NCBI RefSeq assembly: GCF_014640675.1 | Contig: NZ_BMHK01000014.1 | Coordinates: 47,165 to 111,164, forward strand | DNA: 64,000 nt | From: Novosphingobium endophyticum | Lineage (GTDB): Bacteria; Pseudomonadota; Alphaproteobacteria; Sphingomonadales; Sphingomonadaceae | Direction of reading: 5' to 3' | Part shown: one piece after another, positions 26,838 to 36,549 of the stretch | Numbering within the stretch: the first letter of the stretch is position 1 | Layout of the letters: the number at the start of each line of letters is the position of its first letter | The notes under the pieces: model-generated | What the model saw: the letters and a program-made list of their open reading frames with translations, nothing else | Told to the model about the DNA's origin: nothing | The model's database searches: none | Program-made: the position numbers and the translations under genes

Positions 26838-27110
26838 ATGAAGGTCAATGTCGAGGTGGAATGCTCTCCGGAAGAGGCCCGACGTTTTCTGGGCTTGCCT
26901 GATGTCACCAAGGCCAACGAAGTCTACGTCGACGCCATCACCAACGCCATGCAGGGTGTCGGCAGCTTCGAGCAGCTCAATGACGTGGCAAAGCAGATCG
27001 CTCCGGTGGGCCAGTTCGGCCTGAAGCTGTTCCAGCAGATGTTCGAAAGCGGCGCGCAAATGGCGATGAGCGGTGCCGGGAAAAGCAAGTCCAAGAAGGA
27101 AGGCGAATAG
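26838..27110 (+). CDS. DUF6489 family protein
   Basis: A 90-residue soluble protein: an acidic N-terminus (MKVNVEVECSPEEARRFLGL), a helical middle with VGQFGLKLFQQMF, and a Lys-rich tail (KSKSKKEGE). I match it from memory to DUF6489, a sphingomonad family of unknown function. The segment MKVNVEVECSPEEARRFLGLP resembles a small-protein hook. GGGAGG precedes the start. It sits 39 bases before mnmE. Confidence 0.68.
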   Translation: MKVNVEVECSPEEARRFLGLPDVTKANEVYVDAITNAMQGVGSFEQLNDVAKQIAPVGQFGLKLFQQMFESGAQMAMSGAGKSKSKKEGE

Positions 27111-27149
27111 CCTCTTTCCTCGGTCCGTCCCGCAGGGCATGGAATTTCC

Positions 27150-28427
27150 ATGACCGACACGATTTTTGCGCTTTCGAGTGGTCCTCCGCCGGCAGCGCTC
27201 GCGGTGCTGCGCGTGAGCGGCCCTCAAGCGGGCGCCGCGATTACTTCATTGGCCGGGACTTTGCCGTCACCGCGACGCGCGAGCGTCCGCACATTGCGCG
27301 ATGCCGAAGGCGGCGTTCTCGACCGCGGGCTGGTCCTCTGGTTTCCCGGTCCGAATACGGCGACGGGCGAGGACCTCGCGGAATTCCACCTCCATGGCGG
27401 ACGGGCGGTCGTCACGACGGTCGAGCACGCGCTTGCGGGGTTGCCGAAGTTGCGCCGCGCAACTCCCGGGGAGTTTACCCGGCGCGCCTTTGCAAACGGC
27501 CGCATCGATCTGGCTGAGGCCGAAGGGCTGGCCGATCTGCTTTCCGCCGAGACCGAACTCCAGCGCCGCAGCGCGCTGGCGATGGCCGAGGGAAGCTTCT
27601 CCGGCCAGGTCGAGGCATGGCGAGAGCGGGTTCTGGCGGCGTCGGCGGCAGTGGAGGCGGTACTCGACTTCGGGGACGAGGACGACGTGTCCGAGCTTCC
27701 CCCCGGCTTCAACCGCAACCTTGCGATGTTCCACGTGGAACTTTCGGAATGGCTCACGCGCCCCCGCGCGGAGCGGCTGAAGGAGGGCTTTCGGGTCGTC
27801 CTTGCCGGTCCGCCCAATGCGGGGAAGAGCACCCTGTTCAACGCGCTCGTAGAGGATGAGGCGGCCATTACGGCGCCGCTTGCCGGAACCACGCGCGATG
27901 TCCTGACCCGCGCGGTCGCCCTTGACGGCATGCCGTTTGTCTTTGCCGATACCGCAGGGCTCCGCGACGAGGCGGGGGATGAAATCGAAGTGATCGGCAT
28001 CTCGCGGGCAAGGGCGGCACTCGCTGAAGCCGATCTGGTCCTCTGGCTCGGACCCGACGGCGAAGGCCCGCAGGGGGCATGGGAGATCGCCGCGCAAAGC
28101 GACCGCGCCGACAGCCTGCCCAAACGCGACCCGCGCCACCGGGTTTCGGCCTTGACGGGAGAAGGGCTTGACCGTCTGCGAAGCGATCTGGTGGCGACGG
28201 CGGCGACAATGATGCCGCGTCCGGGTGAAGCCGCGCTCAATCGCCGGCAACACGCACTGATCGGCGAGGCCGCGACCGCGGTGGCCGCCGCCGGACGCGA
28301 GACCGATCCGCTCCTGGCGGCCGAAGCCCTGCGCCTGGCACGGGTGGCATTCGACGCGCTGATCGGCCGGACGACCACGGAAGACATGCTCGACGCGCTG
28401 TTCGGCCGCTTCTGTATCGGCAAGTAA
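27150..28427 (+). CDS. mnmE: tRNA modification GTPase MnmE
   Basis: With MnmG it installs the cmnm5 group on wobble U34 of tRNAs. It has 425 residues: N-terminal folate-binding domain (FHLHGGRAV, GEFTRRAFANGRIDL), G domain with G1 GPPNAGKST (220-228), G2 AGTTRD and G3 DTAGLRD, and the C-terminal FCIGK motif. A parS-like palindrome is embedded at 27727. It stands 70 bases before mnmG with a perfect parS between. Confidence 0.96.
   Translation: MTDTIFALSSGPPPAALAVLRVSGPQAGAAITSLAGTLPSPRRASVRTLRDAEGGVLDRGLVLWFPGPNTATGEDLAEFHLHGGRAVVTTVEHALAGLPKLRRATPGEFTRRAFANGRIDLAEAEGLADLLSAETELQRRSALAMAEGSFSGQVEAWRERVLAASAAVEAVLDFGDEDDVSELPPGFNRNLAMFHVELSEWLTRPRAERLKEGFRVVLAGPPNAGKSTLFNALVEDEAAITAPLAGTTRDVLTRAVALDGMPFVFADTAGLRDEAGDEIEVIGISRARAALAEADLVLWLGPDGEGPQGAWEIAAQSDRADSLPKRDPRHRVSALTGEGLDRLRSDLVATAATMMPRPGEAALNRRQHALIGEAATAVAAAGRETDPLLAAEALRLARVAFDALIGRTTTEDMLDALFGRFCIGK
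27727..27742. promoter_or_regulatory. parS: parS site 1 (inside mnmE)
   Basis: TGTTCCACGTGGAACT: palindromic variant of TGTTTCACGTGAAACA, differing at the two compensating central-arm positions and the last base. Confidence 0.75.
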
Positions 28428-28435
28428 CCGGCGTC

Positions 28436-28451
28436 TGTTTCACGTGAAACA
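28436..28451. promoter_or_regulatory. parS: parS site 2 (mnmE-mnmG gap), perfect consensus
   Basis: TGTTTCACGTGAAACA, identical to the universal 16-bp parS, 8 bases after the mnmE stop. Confidence 0.95.
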
Positions 28452-28497
28452 CTGCAAGTGCTTTGACGCGAATCCCGCGCTGGAGTAAGCGCACGCG

Positions 28498-30345
28498 ATG
28501 CAGTTCTTCGACGTGATTGTGATTGGCGGCGGCCATGCCGGCTGCGAGGCGGCCGCCGTGGCCGCCCGTATGGGCGCGCGCGCCGCGCTGGTCAGTTTCG
28601 ACATCGAGGCCGTCGGCGCCATGAGCTGCAACCCGGCGATTGGCGGTCTGGGCAAAGGCCATCTCGTGCGCGAGGTCGACGCCTTCGATGGACTCATTGC
28701 CCGAGCAGCGGACGCGGCCGCAATCCACTATCGCATGCTCAATCGCTCGAAAGGCAGCGCCGTTCACGGCCCGCGCGTGCAGGCCGATCGGCGGCTGTTC
28801 AAGGCAGCGATCCATCGTCTTCTCAAGACGCAGGGCGACCTGACGCTGATCGCCGGCGAGGCCTCGGCGCTGGTTCTCGACGGGGGCAGGGCGGCGGGCA
28901 TCGAACTGGCGGATGGCACTCGCCTTGGCGCCGGCGGGGTGGTCTTGTGTACGGGCACATTCCTCGGCGGCACCCTGTTCAGGGGCGAGGAACGGATCGT
29001 GGGTGGGCGCATCGGCGAGGCCTCGGCGCAGAAGCTGGCGGCACAGATGCGCGAGGCGGACTTGCCCATGGCGCGGCTGAAGACGGGAACGCCGCCGCGC
29101 CTCGACGGGCGTACGATCGACTGGTCGCGCCTGGGCGAGCAGCCTTCGGATGACGAGGCGTGGACCATGTCCGCAATGGGCGGGCGCCGCGCGAACCCGC
29201 AGGTCTTCTGCGCGATCACGCGGACCAACGCGCGCAGCCACGACGTCATCCGCGCGAACCTCCATCGCTCGCCGCTTTTCAGCGGCGCGATCGCAGCACA
29301 GGGCCCGCGCTACTGTCCGTCGATCGAGGACAAGATCCACCGCTTCGCGGACCGTGACGGGCACCAGGTCTTCCTCGAGCCCGAAGGGTTGGACACCCAC
29401 CTCGTCTATCCCAACGGTATCAGCACGTCGCTGCCGGCGGATGTCCAGCTCGAGATGCTTCGCACGATGGAGGGGCTTGAGGCGGTCGAAATGGTCGTGC
29501 CGGGCTATGCCGTCGAGTACGATCACGTCGATCCGCGCGCGCTGCGCACCAGTCTCGAGCTGCGCGACATTCCGGGTCTCTATTGCGCAGGCCAGATCAA
29601 CGGCACGACCGGCTACGAGGAAGCGGCCGCGCAAGGGCTCGTCGCGGGCATGCACGCGGCCGCCAAAGTGCTTGGCCGCGAAACGGCCGCGCTCGATCGG
29701 GCGAACAGCTATATGGCGGTGATGATCGACGATCTGACGCTGCATGGCGTGAGCGAGCCTTACCGGATGCTGACGGCGCGCGCCGAATATCGTCTTCGCC
29801 TTCGGGCGAACAACGCCACGACGCGCCTCACACCGCTGGCGCTTTCCATCGGCGCTGTCGGTCCGGCGCGGCAGGCGTGGTTCGCGGGGCGGGAGGAGAG
29901 CAGGGCTGCGCTCGGCACGGCTTTTGACAGGCCGGTATCGGCCGGTGAGCTTGCGGCCGCCGGCCTGCCTGTGCGCACCGATGCCGGGCGCCTGCCGATC
30001 CGGGAGTGGCTGCGTTTCGGCGGGGTGGACCTGCAGAATCTTTCACCATGGATCGCGCCTGAGCTGCTGGCGGACGGGACACTCGCGGAGGAGGTCGCGG
30101 AGGACGCGGCCTATGCTCCCTATCTTGAACGCCAAGAGCGCGAGCTGCGCGAGCTTCGGGCGAGTGAAGCCCTGCCGCTGCCCGAGGATTTTCCCTACGC
30201 CGATATTCCGGGGCTTTCGCGCGAAATGGTGGAGCGCCTGACGCGCGCGCGCCCCGAAACGCTCTCTGCCGCCGGGCGGGTTCCCGGCATCACCCCTGCG
30301 GCGCTCGCGGCGCTTCTGGTCCATGCGCGGCGGGTGGCTGCTTGA
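28498..30345 (+). CDS. mnmG: tRNA uridine-5-carboxymethylaminomethyl(34) synthesis enzyme MnmG
   Basis: FAD-dependent partner of MnmE. It has 615 residues with the FAD-binding [12 protein letters not shown] (8-19), [10 protein letters not shown] near 47, the second signature [16 protein letters not shown], and GYEEAAAQG near 375. The C-terminal helical domain ends [16 protein letters not shown]. It overlaps rsmG by 4 bases. Confidence 0.97.
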   Translation: MQFFDVIVIGGGHAGCEAAAVAARMGARAALVSFDIEAVGAMSCNPAIGGLGKGHLVREVDAFDGLIARAADAAAIHYRMLNRSKGSAVHGPRVQADRRLFKAAIHRLLKTQGDLTLIAGEASALVLDGGRAAGIELADGTRLGAGGVVLCTGTFLGGTLFRGEERIVGGRIGEASAQKLAAQMREADLPMARLKTGTPPRLDGRTIDWSRLGEQPSDDEAWTMSAMGGRRANPQVFCAITRTNARSHDVIRANLHRSPLFSGAIAAQGPRYCPSIEDKIHRFADRDGHQVFLEPEGLDTHLVYPNGISTSLPADVQLEMLRTMEGLEAVEMVVPGYAVEYDHVDPRALRTSLELRDIPGLYCAGQINGTTGYEEAAAQGLVAGMHAAAKVLGRETAALDRANSYMAVMIDDLTLHGVSEPYRMLTARAEYRLRLRANNATTRLTPLALSIGAVGPARQAWFAGREESRAALGTAFDRPVSAGELAAAGLPVRTDAGRLPIREWLRFGGVDLQNLSPWIAPELLADGTLAEEVAEDAAYAPYLERQERELRELRASEALPLPEDFPYADIPGLSREMVERLTRARPETLSAAGRVPGITPAALAALLVHARRVAA

Positions 30346-30983
30346 TTGCGACCGAGGATGAAGCGCGGGCATGGCTGCTGAACCTGCCCGAGTGCGACGC
30401 GGCCGCCATGGCGCGGCTGGAGTTGCTGGTCGCGATGCTGCGGGAGGAGAATGCGCGGCAGAATCTCGTCTCGGCCGCAAGTCTCGACGAGGTCTGGCTC
30501 AGGCATATCGCGGACAGCGCCCAGCTTCTTCCGCAGGTTCCACGTGGAACCACGCTTCCATGGATGGACCTCGGCACCGGGGCGGGCTTTCCTGGTCTCG
30601 TGATCGCTGCGCTGCGCCCCGAATGCGAAGTTCTCATGGTCGAATCGCGAAAGCGCCGAATCGATTGGCTGGACCGGGCGAGAATCGCCATGGGGCTCGA
30701 AAGGGCGAGGGTCGTCGGCCAGAGGGTCGAAATGGTCGAATCCCGTCCGGCGAGTGTCATTTCAGCACGCGCATTTGCCCCTTTGGAGCGCTTGCTGGTG
30801 TTATCCGCGCGATTTTCCACAGCTGACACGGTCTGGCTGTTGCCCAAAGGGCGTTCGGCACAGCAAGAATTGGATGACCTTCGCAAGTGGCGGCATGTGT
30901 TCCACGTGGAACAGTCTCTTACGGACCCGCAAGCAGGCATTATTGTCGGCACCCTCGCCGGCAGGAAGGGTAAGGCCAAGTGA
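30342..30983 (+). CDS. rsmG: 16S rRNA (guanine527-N7)-methyltransferase
   Basis: Methylates G527 of 16S rRNA, and its loss gives low-level streptomycin resistance. It has 213 residues with SAM motif [10 protein letters not shown] (76-85) and [11 protein letters not shown] after it. The start is a TTG at 30342 overlapping the mnmG stop (TTGA); no ATG or GTG fits. Two parS-like palindromes lie inside the gene. Confidence 0.93.
   Translation: MIATEDEARAWLLNLPECDAAAMARLELLVAMLREENARQNLVSAASLDEVWLRHIADSAQLLPQVPRGTTLPWMDLGTGAGFPGLVIAALRPECEVLMVESRKRRIDWLDRARIAMGLERARVVGQRVEMVESRPASVISARAFAPLERLLVLSARFSTADTVWLLPKGRSAQQELDDLRKWRHVFHVEQSLTDPQAGIIVGTLAGRKGKAK
30536..30551. promoter_or_regulatory. parS: parS site 3 (inside rsmG)
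   Basis: GGTTCCACGTGGAACC: a perfect 16-bp palindrome, four changes from the parS consensus, all symmetric. Confidence 0.65.
30898..30913. promoter_or_regulatory. parS: parS site 4 (end of rsmG)
   Basis: TGTTCCACGTGGAACA: a perfect palindrome, two symmetric changes from consensus, 67 bases before parA. Confidence 0.82.
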
Positions 30984-31756
30984 TCCGAATCGCGATTGCC
31001 AACCAGAAGGGAGGCGTCGGCAAGACCACCACGGCGATCAATGTCGCCACGGCTCTTGCTGCGACCGGCTGGAAGACCCTGCTCATCGATATCGATCCCC
31101 AGGGAAATGCCTCCACGGGAGTCGGCGTTTCGGCATCGGCGCGGGAATATTCCTCCTATGATGTGCTGGTCGACCAGGCGGCGATCGAAGGATGCGTCAT
31201 GCCCACGAGCATTCCGGGCCTCGATATTCTCCCGGCAACGGTTGACCTTTCGGGGGCCGAAGTCGAACTCGTCGGCGCCGATGATCGCGCGCACCGTCTC
31301 CAGCAGGCGCTGCGCAAGGACATCGGCTACGACGTCTGCCTTATCGACTGCCCGCCTTCGCTCGGCCTGCTCACGCTCAATGCGCTGACGGCCGCCGATA
31401 CCCTGCTGGTGCCGCTGCAGTGCGAGTTCTTCGCGCTTGAAGGGCTGAGCCAGCTTCTCCAGACGGTCGAGCGGGTGCAGCAGCGGTTCAACCCCGATCT
31501 GGGCATCATCGGCATCGCGCTTACCATGTTCGACCGCCGCAACCGTCTCACCGATCAGGTCTCCGAAGACGTACGGTCGTGCCTGGGTCAGCTGGTGTTC
31601 GAAACCACGATCCCCCGCAATGTCCGGCTCTCCGAAGCGCCCAGCCACGGCGTCCCGGCGCTGATCTACGATCACGCCTGCGCCGGCAGCCGCGCATACA
31701 TGGCGCTGGCCAGGGAACTGATCACCCGACTGCCCGAGAAGAGGAAAGCGGCATGA
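30980..31756 (+). CDS. parA: Chromosome partition ATPase ParA
   Basis: A ParA/Soj ATPase that moves ParB-parS complexes along the nucleoid. It has 258 residues with deviant Walker A KGGVGKTT (10-17), DIDPQGNAS near 40 and IDCPPSLGLLTLNAL near 120. The start is a GTG overlapping the rsmG stop. It is co-translated with parB, whose ATG lies in the parA stop. Confidence 0.96.
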   Translation: MIRIAIANQKGGVGKTTTAINVATALAATGWKTLLIDIDPQGNASTGVGVSASAREYSSYDVLVDQAAIEGCVMPTSIPGLDILPATVDLSGAEVELVGADDRAHRLQQALRKDIGYDVCLIDCPPSLGLLTLNALTAADTLLVPLQCEFFALEGLSQLLQTVERVQQRFNPDLGIIGIALTMFDRRNRLTDQVSEDVRSCLGQLVFETTIPRNVRLSEAPSHGVPALIYDHACAGSRAYMALARELITRLPEKRKAA

Positions 31757-32736
31757 GTGACGAATCGATTGTCCGTATCAGCTTACCCACGGCCGAATAC
31801 GGCAACGCGCCCAGGCCGGCCCGGCAGAAGCCCAAGGGTCTCGGCCGGGGGCTCGGTGCGCTGCTCGGCGAATCGCGCCGGGAGGAACCCGTTGCCCATT
31901 CGGCAGATCAGGGCGATGCAAACGCCGCGCCGAGGGCAGGGGACCTGGCCTCGCTCGCGGTCGCTGACATAACGCCGCATCCCGATCAGCCGCGCCGCAT
32001 TTTCGACGAGGAGGCGCTGGACGAACTGGCGGCGTCGATCGCGCAGCGCGGGGTGATCCAGCCCATCATCGTTCGCCCCATGGACAATGGCCGCTACCAG
32101 CTCGTCGCTGGCGAACGGCGTTGGCGCGCGGCGCAGAAGGCGCAGCTGCACGAGATTCCCGCGCTGGTGCGCAATCTCACCGAGCGCGAAGTGATGGCTC
32201 TGGCGTTGATCGAAAATCTCCAGCGTGAGGATCTCAACCCGATCGAAGAGGCGCGCGCCTACAGTCGCCTCGCCGAGCTTGAGGGCATGACCCAGGCCGA
32301 GATCGCGCAGATGGTCGACAAGAGCCGCAGCCATGTCGCGAATTTCCAGCGCCTGCTTGCACTACCCGACGATGTGATCGGCATGGTCGAGAAGGGTGAT
32401 CTCTCGATGGGTCATGCCCGCGCGCTGATCGGTTGCGATGATGCTGCCGAGATTGCCGGGACTGCCGTCGCCCGGCAGATGTCCGTGCGGGACGTAGAGA
32501 AACTAGTGCGCAAGAAGGCGCGCGGCGAAACCGCGCCGCGCCGCGCCCGCACGGCTCGCAGCGCGTCGGACGATGCCGATATCGCTGCCGTGCAGAGCCA
32601 ACTTGAGGAATGCCTTGGCCTGCCGGTGAAGATCAACGCCGATGCCGATCCCAAATCCGGCACGGTGACGATCAAATACGGCACGCTGGACCAGTTGGAC
32701 CTGATCTGTCAGCGTTTGACCGGCGGTTCCATATAA
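31753..32736 (+). CDS. parB: Chromosome partition protein ParB
   Basis: Binds parS and spreads as a CTP-dependent clamp. It has 327 residues: an N-terminal ParA-interacting basic motif (KGLGRGLGALLGE near 30), CTP-binding segments GVIQPIIVRP and GERRWRAAQ, ENLQREDLNPIEEA, an HTH with MTQAEIAQMVDKSRSHVANF, and a C-terminal dimerisation domain. The nearest parS sites lie about 0.8-4 kb upstream. Confidence 0.96.
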   Translation: MSDESIVRISLPTAEYGNAPRPARQKPKGLGRGLGALLGESRREEPVAHSADQGDANAAPRAGDLASLAVADITPHPDQPRRIFDEEALDELAASIAQRGVIQPIIVRPMDNGRYQLVAGERRWRAAQKAQLHEIPALVRNLTEREVMALALIENLQREDLNPIEEARAYSRLAELEGMTQAEIAQMVDKSRSHVANFQRLLALPDDVIGMVEKGDLSMGHARALIGCDDAAEIAGTAVARQMSVRDVEKLVRKKARGETAPRRARTARSASDDADIAAVQSQLEECLGLPVKINADADPKSGTVTIKYGTLDQLDLICQRLTGGSI

Positions 32737-32813
32737 TACACTGAATTATAACGGATATTTCGCGACGCCGCAGAACGCAGGCCTGCGGCGGCGTGCTTGC
32801 ATCTCGCGCCGGT

Positions 32814-33455
32814 CTATTTGATCGGAACGCGCTTGTCCGGGACGATCTTGCTCGGCCTGGGAATGTACCGCCTGCTCGGCGCCGGGCGTGCCGGGACGTC
32901 TTCGTAAACGTATTCGATGGTCTCGGTGCATTCGGGCTCGGCCCGGGCGACGGGAACCATCATTACCGGTCGGGCGGCCATGCAACAGCCCGCGGCGGGA
33001 TAGCCGTAACCCTGCGGATAGCCATGGCCCTGCGCGTAGCCATGGGCGGGGTAGTAGCCGCCATGGGTATAGCGCGCGTAGTAATCGTCGAGGTAGGCCT
33101 CGCATTCGTCGCGGTTGCGGTTCGCGTCCTCGGCCTTGTCGATTGCCGCGCCCGCGGCCGCGCCGACCGCCGCTCCCGCGATTGTGCCGACAGCGCGGTT
33201 ACCCGAGCCGGCGATCCGGTTGCCCGCCAGTCCGCCCACGACCCCACCGATCACGGCGCTGCCCAGGCCCGAATCGCGAGCGGAAAGGCGGTGACGGCAA
33301 TCGGCCAGCCAGGCCTCGCGAGCAGCCGGATCGAAGCCGTAGCGCATGTCGCTGCGATGAAACGCCGGCTCGGCGCCGTAGCCGTCATGGGCGAGCGCCG
33401 GCTGGGCGGTCAGAACCGTTGCCGTGGCAACGGCGGTCAGGAGGGGAAGACGCAT
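32814..33455 (-). CDS. Glycine-zipper 2TM domain protein, exported
   Basis: A 213-residue protein with signal peptide 1-22 (ending PALAH). Residues 63-105 form a glycine-zipper double helix (GSAVIGGVVGGLAGNRIAG, then GAAVGAAAGAAI). A Tyr/Gly/His-rich stretch follows, then a CC pair (AAGCCMA) and a Pro/Arg-rich tail. Such proteins sit in or near the outer membrane; no defined activity is known. Related domains occur in SlyB/17-kDa antigen proteins, but there is no lipobox. Confidence 0.78.
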   Translation of the reverse strand: MRLPLLTAVATATVLTAQPALAHDGYGAEPAFHRSDMRYGFDPAAREAWLADCRHRLSARDSGLGSAVIGGVVGGLAGNRIAGSGNRAVGTIAGAAVGAAAGAAIDKAEDANRNRDECEAYLDDYYARYTHGGYYPAHGYAQGHGYPQGYGYPAAGCCMAARPVMMVPVARAEPECTETIEYVYEDVPARPAPSRRYIPRPSKIVPDKRVPIK

Positions 33456-33601
33456 CCGGATTGGCCTTTCGCGAGAACGGACGGGTAAGTCCTGTCAGTT
33501 AACGCGAAATTTAGCATCGTAAGGTGCGGAAAACCAAGCGCCTGAAGGCGTGGTCGTGCGCGGTGTCCCGATTCGGCGCAATGCCGGAGGGATGGTGCGG
33601 C

Positions 33602-34084
33602 CTAGATTGCCATGGCGGCGACTTGCGCCACCAGTTGCATGCCGCTTGCGTCCTCGTCGTCGAACCGCCCCGGTGTCGGGCTGTCGAGATCGATCACCGC
33701 GATGACCCTGCCGCCGGACACAATCGGCACGACCAGTTCCGACCGGGTCTCAGCATCGCAGGCGATGTGGCCGGGGAAGGCGTGGACGTCGGGCACAATC
33801 TGCGCAGCGCCGCTGGCAGCGGCTGTGCCGCATACCCCGCGCCCGAAGGGTATGCGGATGCAGGCCGGCTTGCCGATGAAAGGGCCGAGCACCAGCTCGT
33901 CGCCGATGGCGCGGTAAAATCCCGCCCAGTTGAGGTCCGGCACGAACTGCCAGATCACCGCCGCCAGGTTTGCCATGTTGGCTACCGAATCGCGTTCGCC
34001 GTCGACAAGGGCCTGCGCCGCGCGGGCCAGCGCGCTGTAGAGGACGGGCTTCTCGAGATCGGGATCGGGAGCGAAGTCGAACAT
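33602..34084 (-). CDS. Free methionine-(R)-sulfoxide reductase (GAF domain, fRMsr)
   Basis: Reduces free methionine-R-sulfoxide with thioredoxin. The 160-residue single GAF domain has both catalytic cysteines of the family, in KPACIRIPFGRGVCGTAA and HIACDAETRSELVVPI. The tail VIAVIDLDSPTPGRFDDED is diagnostic. Oxidative-stress defence. Confidence 0.9.
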   Translation of the reverse strand: MFDFAPDPDLEKPVLYSALARAAQALVDGERDSVANMANLAAVIWQFVPDLNWAGFYRAIGDELVLGPFIGKPACIRIPFGRGVCGTAAASGAAQIVPDVHAFPGHIACDAETRSELVVPIVSGGRVIAVIDLDSPTPGRFDDEDASGMQLVAQVAAMAI

Positions 34085-34145
34085 GGATCGGCGTTAGCCC
34101 AACGCGAGGTTGCCGCATAGGCGGCGAACGCGTATTTCGCTCGGC

Positions 34146-35606
34146 ATGCGATCGATCCTTCTCAGGGCCCTGGCGGTCCTCGCCGTAATCGTCCTGGTCA
34201 TCATCGGCGTGATTGCCTGGGCGCAATACTCCAACAGTTCCGACCTGCCCGGCGACGCCACCACCGGCAAGGAGCCGACGCTTGTCGATCCGGACCCGCA
34301 ATGGATCCCCAGCGTGAGCCTGCCCAGGACCATCGGATGGGAGGGCGATCAGACGCCGAAGGCCGCAGAGGGTCTTGCTGTGGCGCGGTTCGCCGAGGGG
34401 CTCGACCACCCCCGCACCATGCTGACGCTGCCCAACGGCGATGTGCTCGTGGCCGAGACCAATGCACCTGCCGGGAGCAAGCCGCAGGGTATCACGGGCG
34501 CCGTGATGAAATGGATGATGGACCGGGTTGGCGCGGGCGGGCCTTCGCCGGACCGGATCGTGCTGCTGCGCGATGTCGATGGCGACGGCAAGGCCGAACA
34601 GCGCTTCGATTTCCGGACGGCAGACATGCGCTCGCCCTCGGGAATGGCCTATGGCGAGGGCAAGCTCTACATCGCCAATCACGATGCCGTGCTCCAGTTC
34701 ACGTTCGAGCCGGGCGCAACGCAGTTGGAGGGTACGCCTAAAAAGCTGATGGACCTGCCGCCGGGGGGCAACCACTGGATGCGCAACCTGCTGCTGAGCG
34801 GCGATGGCAAGCAGCTCTACGTCGCGGTCGGTTCGGCCACGAACATCGCCGACGACGGCATGGCGGCAGAGGCGGGCCGCGCGGCGATCTGGGAGATCGA
34901 CACCGATACCGGCAATCGCCGCCAGTTCGCTGCCGGCATGCGCAATCCCAACGGCATGGGCTGGAATCCCTCCACCGGGGAACTGTGGGCCACGGTGCAG
35001 GAGCGCGACATGCTCGGGCCCGATCTCGTGCCCGATTATCTCACCAACGTGCCGGTGGGGGTGCAGTACGGCTGGCCCTGGATCTACTGGAAGAACATCT
35101 ACGACGACCGCGTCGAGTGGCCGATGCAGTACGGCATGGGCGATTATACCCGTAAGCCCGAATATGCCCTGGGCGCTCATGCCTCGGCGCTTGGGCTGGT
35201 ATTTGCCGAAGGCGGCCAGCGCATGGGGCCGCGCTTCGCCAATGGCACCTTCATCGCCCGGCACGGTTCGTGGAACCGCCGTCCCGCGGTCGGCTACGAT
35301 GTCGTGTTCGTGCCTTTCGACGACAACGGTAATCCCCGGGACGTGAAGCCCGTGCCCGTACTCGGCAGCTTCCTCACTGACGGTTCGACCCATGGCCGAC
35401 CGACCTGGGTGGCCTGGGACCGGACAGGCGGCCTGCTCGTCAGCGATGACACCGCAGGCGTGATCTGGCGGGTGTGGGCGCCGGGCGCCGAGCCGTCGCC
35501 GGCGCCCGGGAAGGTCGAGACCGAACAGCTCAAGCCGCTGACCGAGATCAAGGATCCGACGCAGCTCAAGCCCGAGGATCTCTTGCGCGCGATGATGGAG
35601 GACTGA
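34146..35606 (+). CDS. PQQ-dependent sugar dehydrogenase-like beta-propeller
   Basis: A 486-residue protein with an N-terminal membrane anchor (about 5-25), then a soluble-glucose/sorbosone-dehydrogenase beta-propeller: LPNGDVLVAETNAP, LLRDVDGDGKAEQRF, NHWMRNLLLSGDGKQLYV, ERDMLGPDLVPDYL, and ARHGSWNRRPAVGYDVV. PQQ- and Ca-binding residues of true sDH were not verified. Likely periplasmic. Converges with the DUF815 gene. Confidence 0.83.
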   Translation: MRSILLRALAVLAVIVLVIIGVIAWAQYSNSSDLPGDATTGKEPTLVDPDPQWIPSVSLPRTIGWEGDQTPKAAEGLAVARFAEGLDHPRTMLTLPNGDVLVAETNAPAGSKPQGITGAVMKWMMDRVGAGGPSPDRIVLLRDVDGDGKAEQRFDFRTADMRSPSGMAYGEGKLYIANHDAVLQFTFEPGATQLEGTPKKLMDLPPGGNHWMRNLLLSGDGKQLYVAVGSATNIADDGMAAEAGRAAIWEIDTDTGNRRQFAAGMRNPNGMGWNPSTGELWATVQERDMLGPDLVPDYLTNVPVGVQYGWPWIYWKNIYDDRVEWPMQYGMGDYTRKPEYALGAHASALGLVFAEGGQRMGPRFANGTFIARHGSWNRRPAVGYDVVFVPFDDNGNPRDVKPVPVLGSFLTDGSTHGRPTWVAWDRTGGLLVSDDTAGVIWRVWAPGAEPSPAPGKVETEQLKPLTEIKDPTQLKPEDLLRAMMED

Positions 35607-35615
35607 TCGGGCCGG

Positions 35616-36440
35616 TCAGAGCGCCTTGCCCGTACGGCCTGCCAGTTCGTTGACATATTGCCAGGCCACCCGGCCCGAACGCGCACCGCGGCGGCGTGAC
35701 CATTCGAGCGCGTCGCCGGTTTCCCATGCCAGGCCGAATTGCGTGGCATAGCCCTCGATGATGGCGAGGTAGGCGTCCTGATCGCAGTTGTGAAAGCCGA
35801 TCGAGAGGCCGAAACGATCGGCCAGCGCAAGCCGGTCGTCCACCACGTCGCGAGGGTTTATCGGGTCGTCCTGCTCCGACATCGAGCGCGCGACGATCGC
35901 CCTGCGGTTCGAGGTCACCGCCAGGCGCACGTTGGCCGGGCGGGCCTCGACCCCGCCCTCCAGCCAGGAGCGCAGCAGGCGCGGGCCGCTGGTCTCGCTC
36001 TCCTCGAAGCCGAGGTCGTCCACGAAGACGAGGAAGTGCCGGTCGATATTCCCCAGCGTGGTGAAAAGCCCGGCGACGCCCGAGAGCGCTTCCTGCGCCA
36101 CCTGCACGAGGGCGATGCGGCCGGCATGGCTCTGCTGCGCTGCGCGGATCGCGGCGCGCAGGAGCGCGGACTTGCCCATGCCGCGTGCGCCCCAGAGCAG
36201 CATGTCATGCGCGGCATGGCCGGCGGCCAGGCGGGCGACATTGGTGACGACGCGTTCCTTCTGGTCGTCGATTCCCCGAAGCAGGTCCAGTTCCGGCGCT
36301 TCGAGGTGCGACACGGCGCGGGCGCTGCTGCCGGTCCAGACATAGGCCGGGTGAGCGAGCCAGTCGGTCGTGGGCGCCGGCGGCGGTGCAAGGCGCTCCA
36401 GAGCGTTGGCGATGCGGGCAAGCAGGTCAGGGTTCGTCAT
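35616..36440 (-). CDS. DUF815 family AAA-type ATP-binding protein
   Basis: A 274-residue ATPase with Walker A LLWGARGMGKSALL (near 90) and Walker B HFLVFVDDLGFEE (near 145). Sensor-like VRLAVTSNRR follows. The DUF815 family is widespread in Proteobacteria and its role is unknown. The ATG at 36440 gives the family length. Divergent from tsaC. Confidence 0.85.
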   Translation of the reverse strand: MTNPDLLARIANALERLAPPPAPTTDWLAHPAYVWTGSSARAVSHLEAPELDLLRGIDDQKERVVTNVARLAAGHAAHDMLLWGARGMGKSALLRAAIRAAQQSHAGRIALVQVAQEALSGVAGLFTTLGNIDRHFLVFVDDLGFEESETSGPRLLRSWLEGGVEARPANVRLAVTSNRRAIVARSMSEQDDPINPRDVVDDRLALADRFGLSIGFHNCDQDAYLAIIEGYATQFGLAWETGDALEWSRRRGARSGRVAWQYVNELAGRTGKAL

Positions 36441-36549
36441 GAGTGATCTTCGCAGGCAGAGGGACGGGAAACCAAGGCTGCTCATCGCCGGGCTGTCCCG
36501 CCGGGCGCTTTTCCTTGGCATTTTGCGTTTCCGGCTATAGCGGCGCTCC

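Noticed and set aside
32766..32790. 8-bp hairpin after parB as a terminator
   Set aside because: The stem (CGCCGCAG / CTGCGGCG) is perfect but neither strand has a T-tract after it, so I could not support intrinsic termination.
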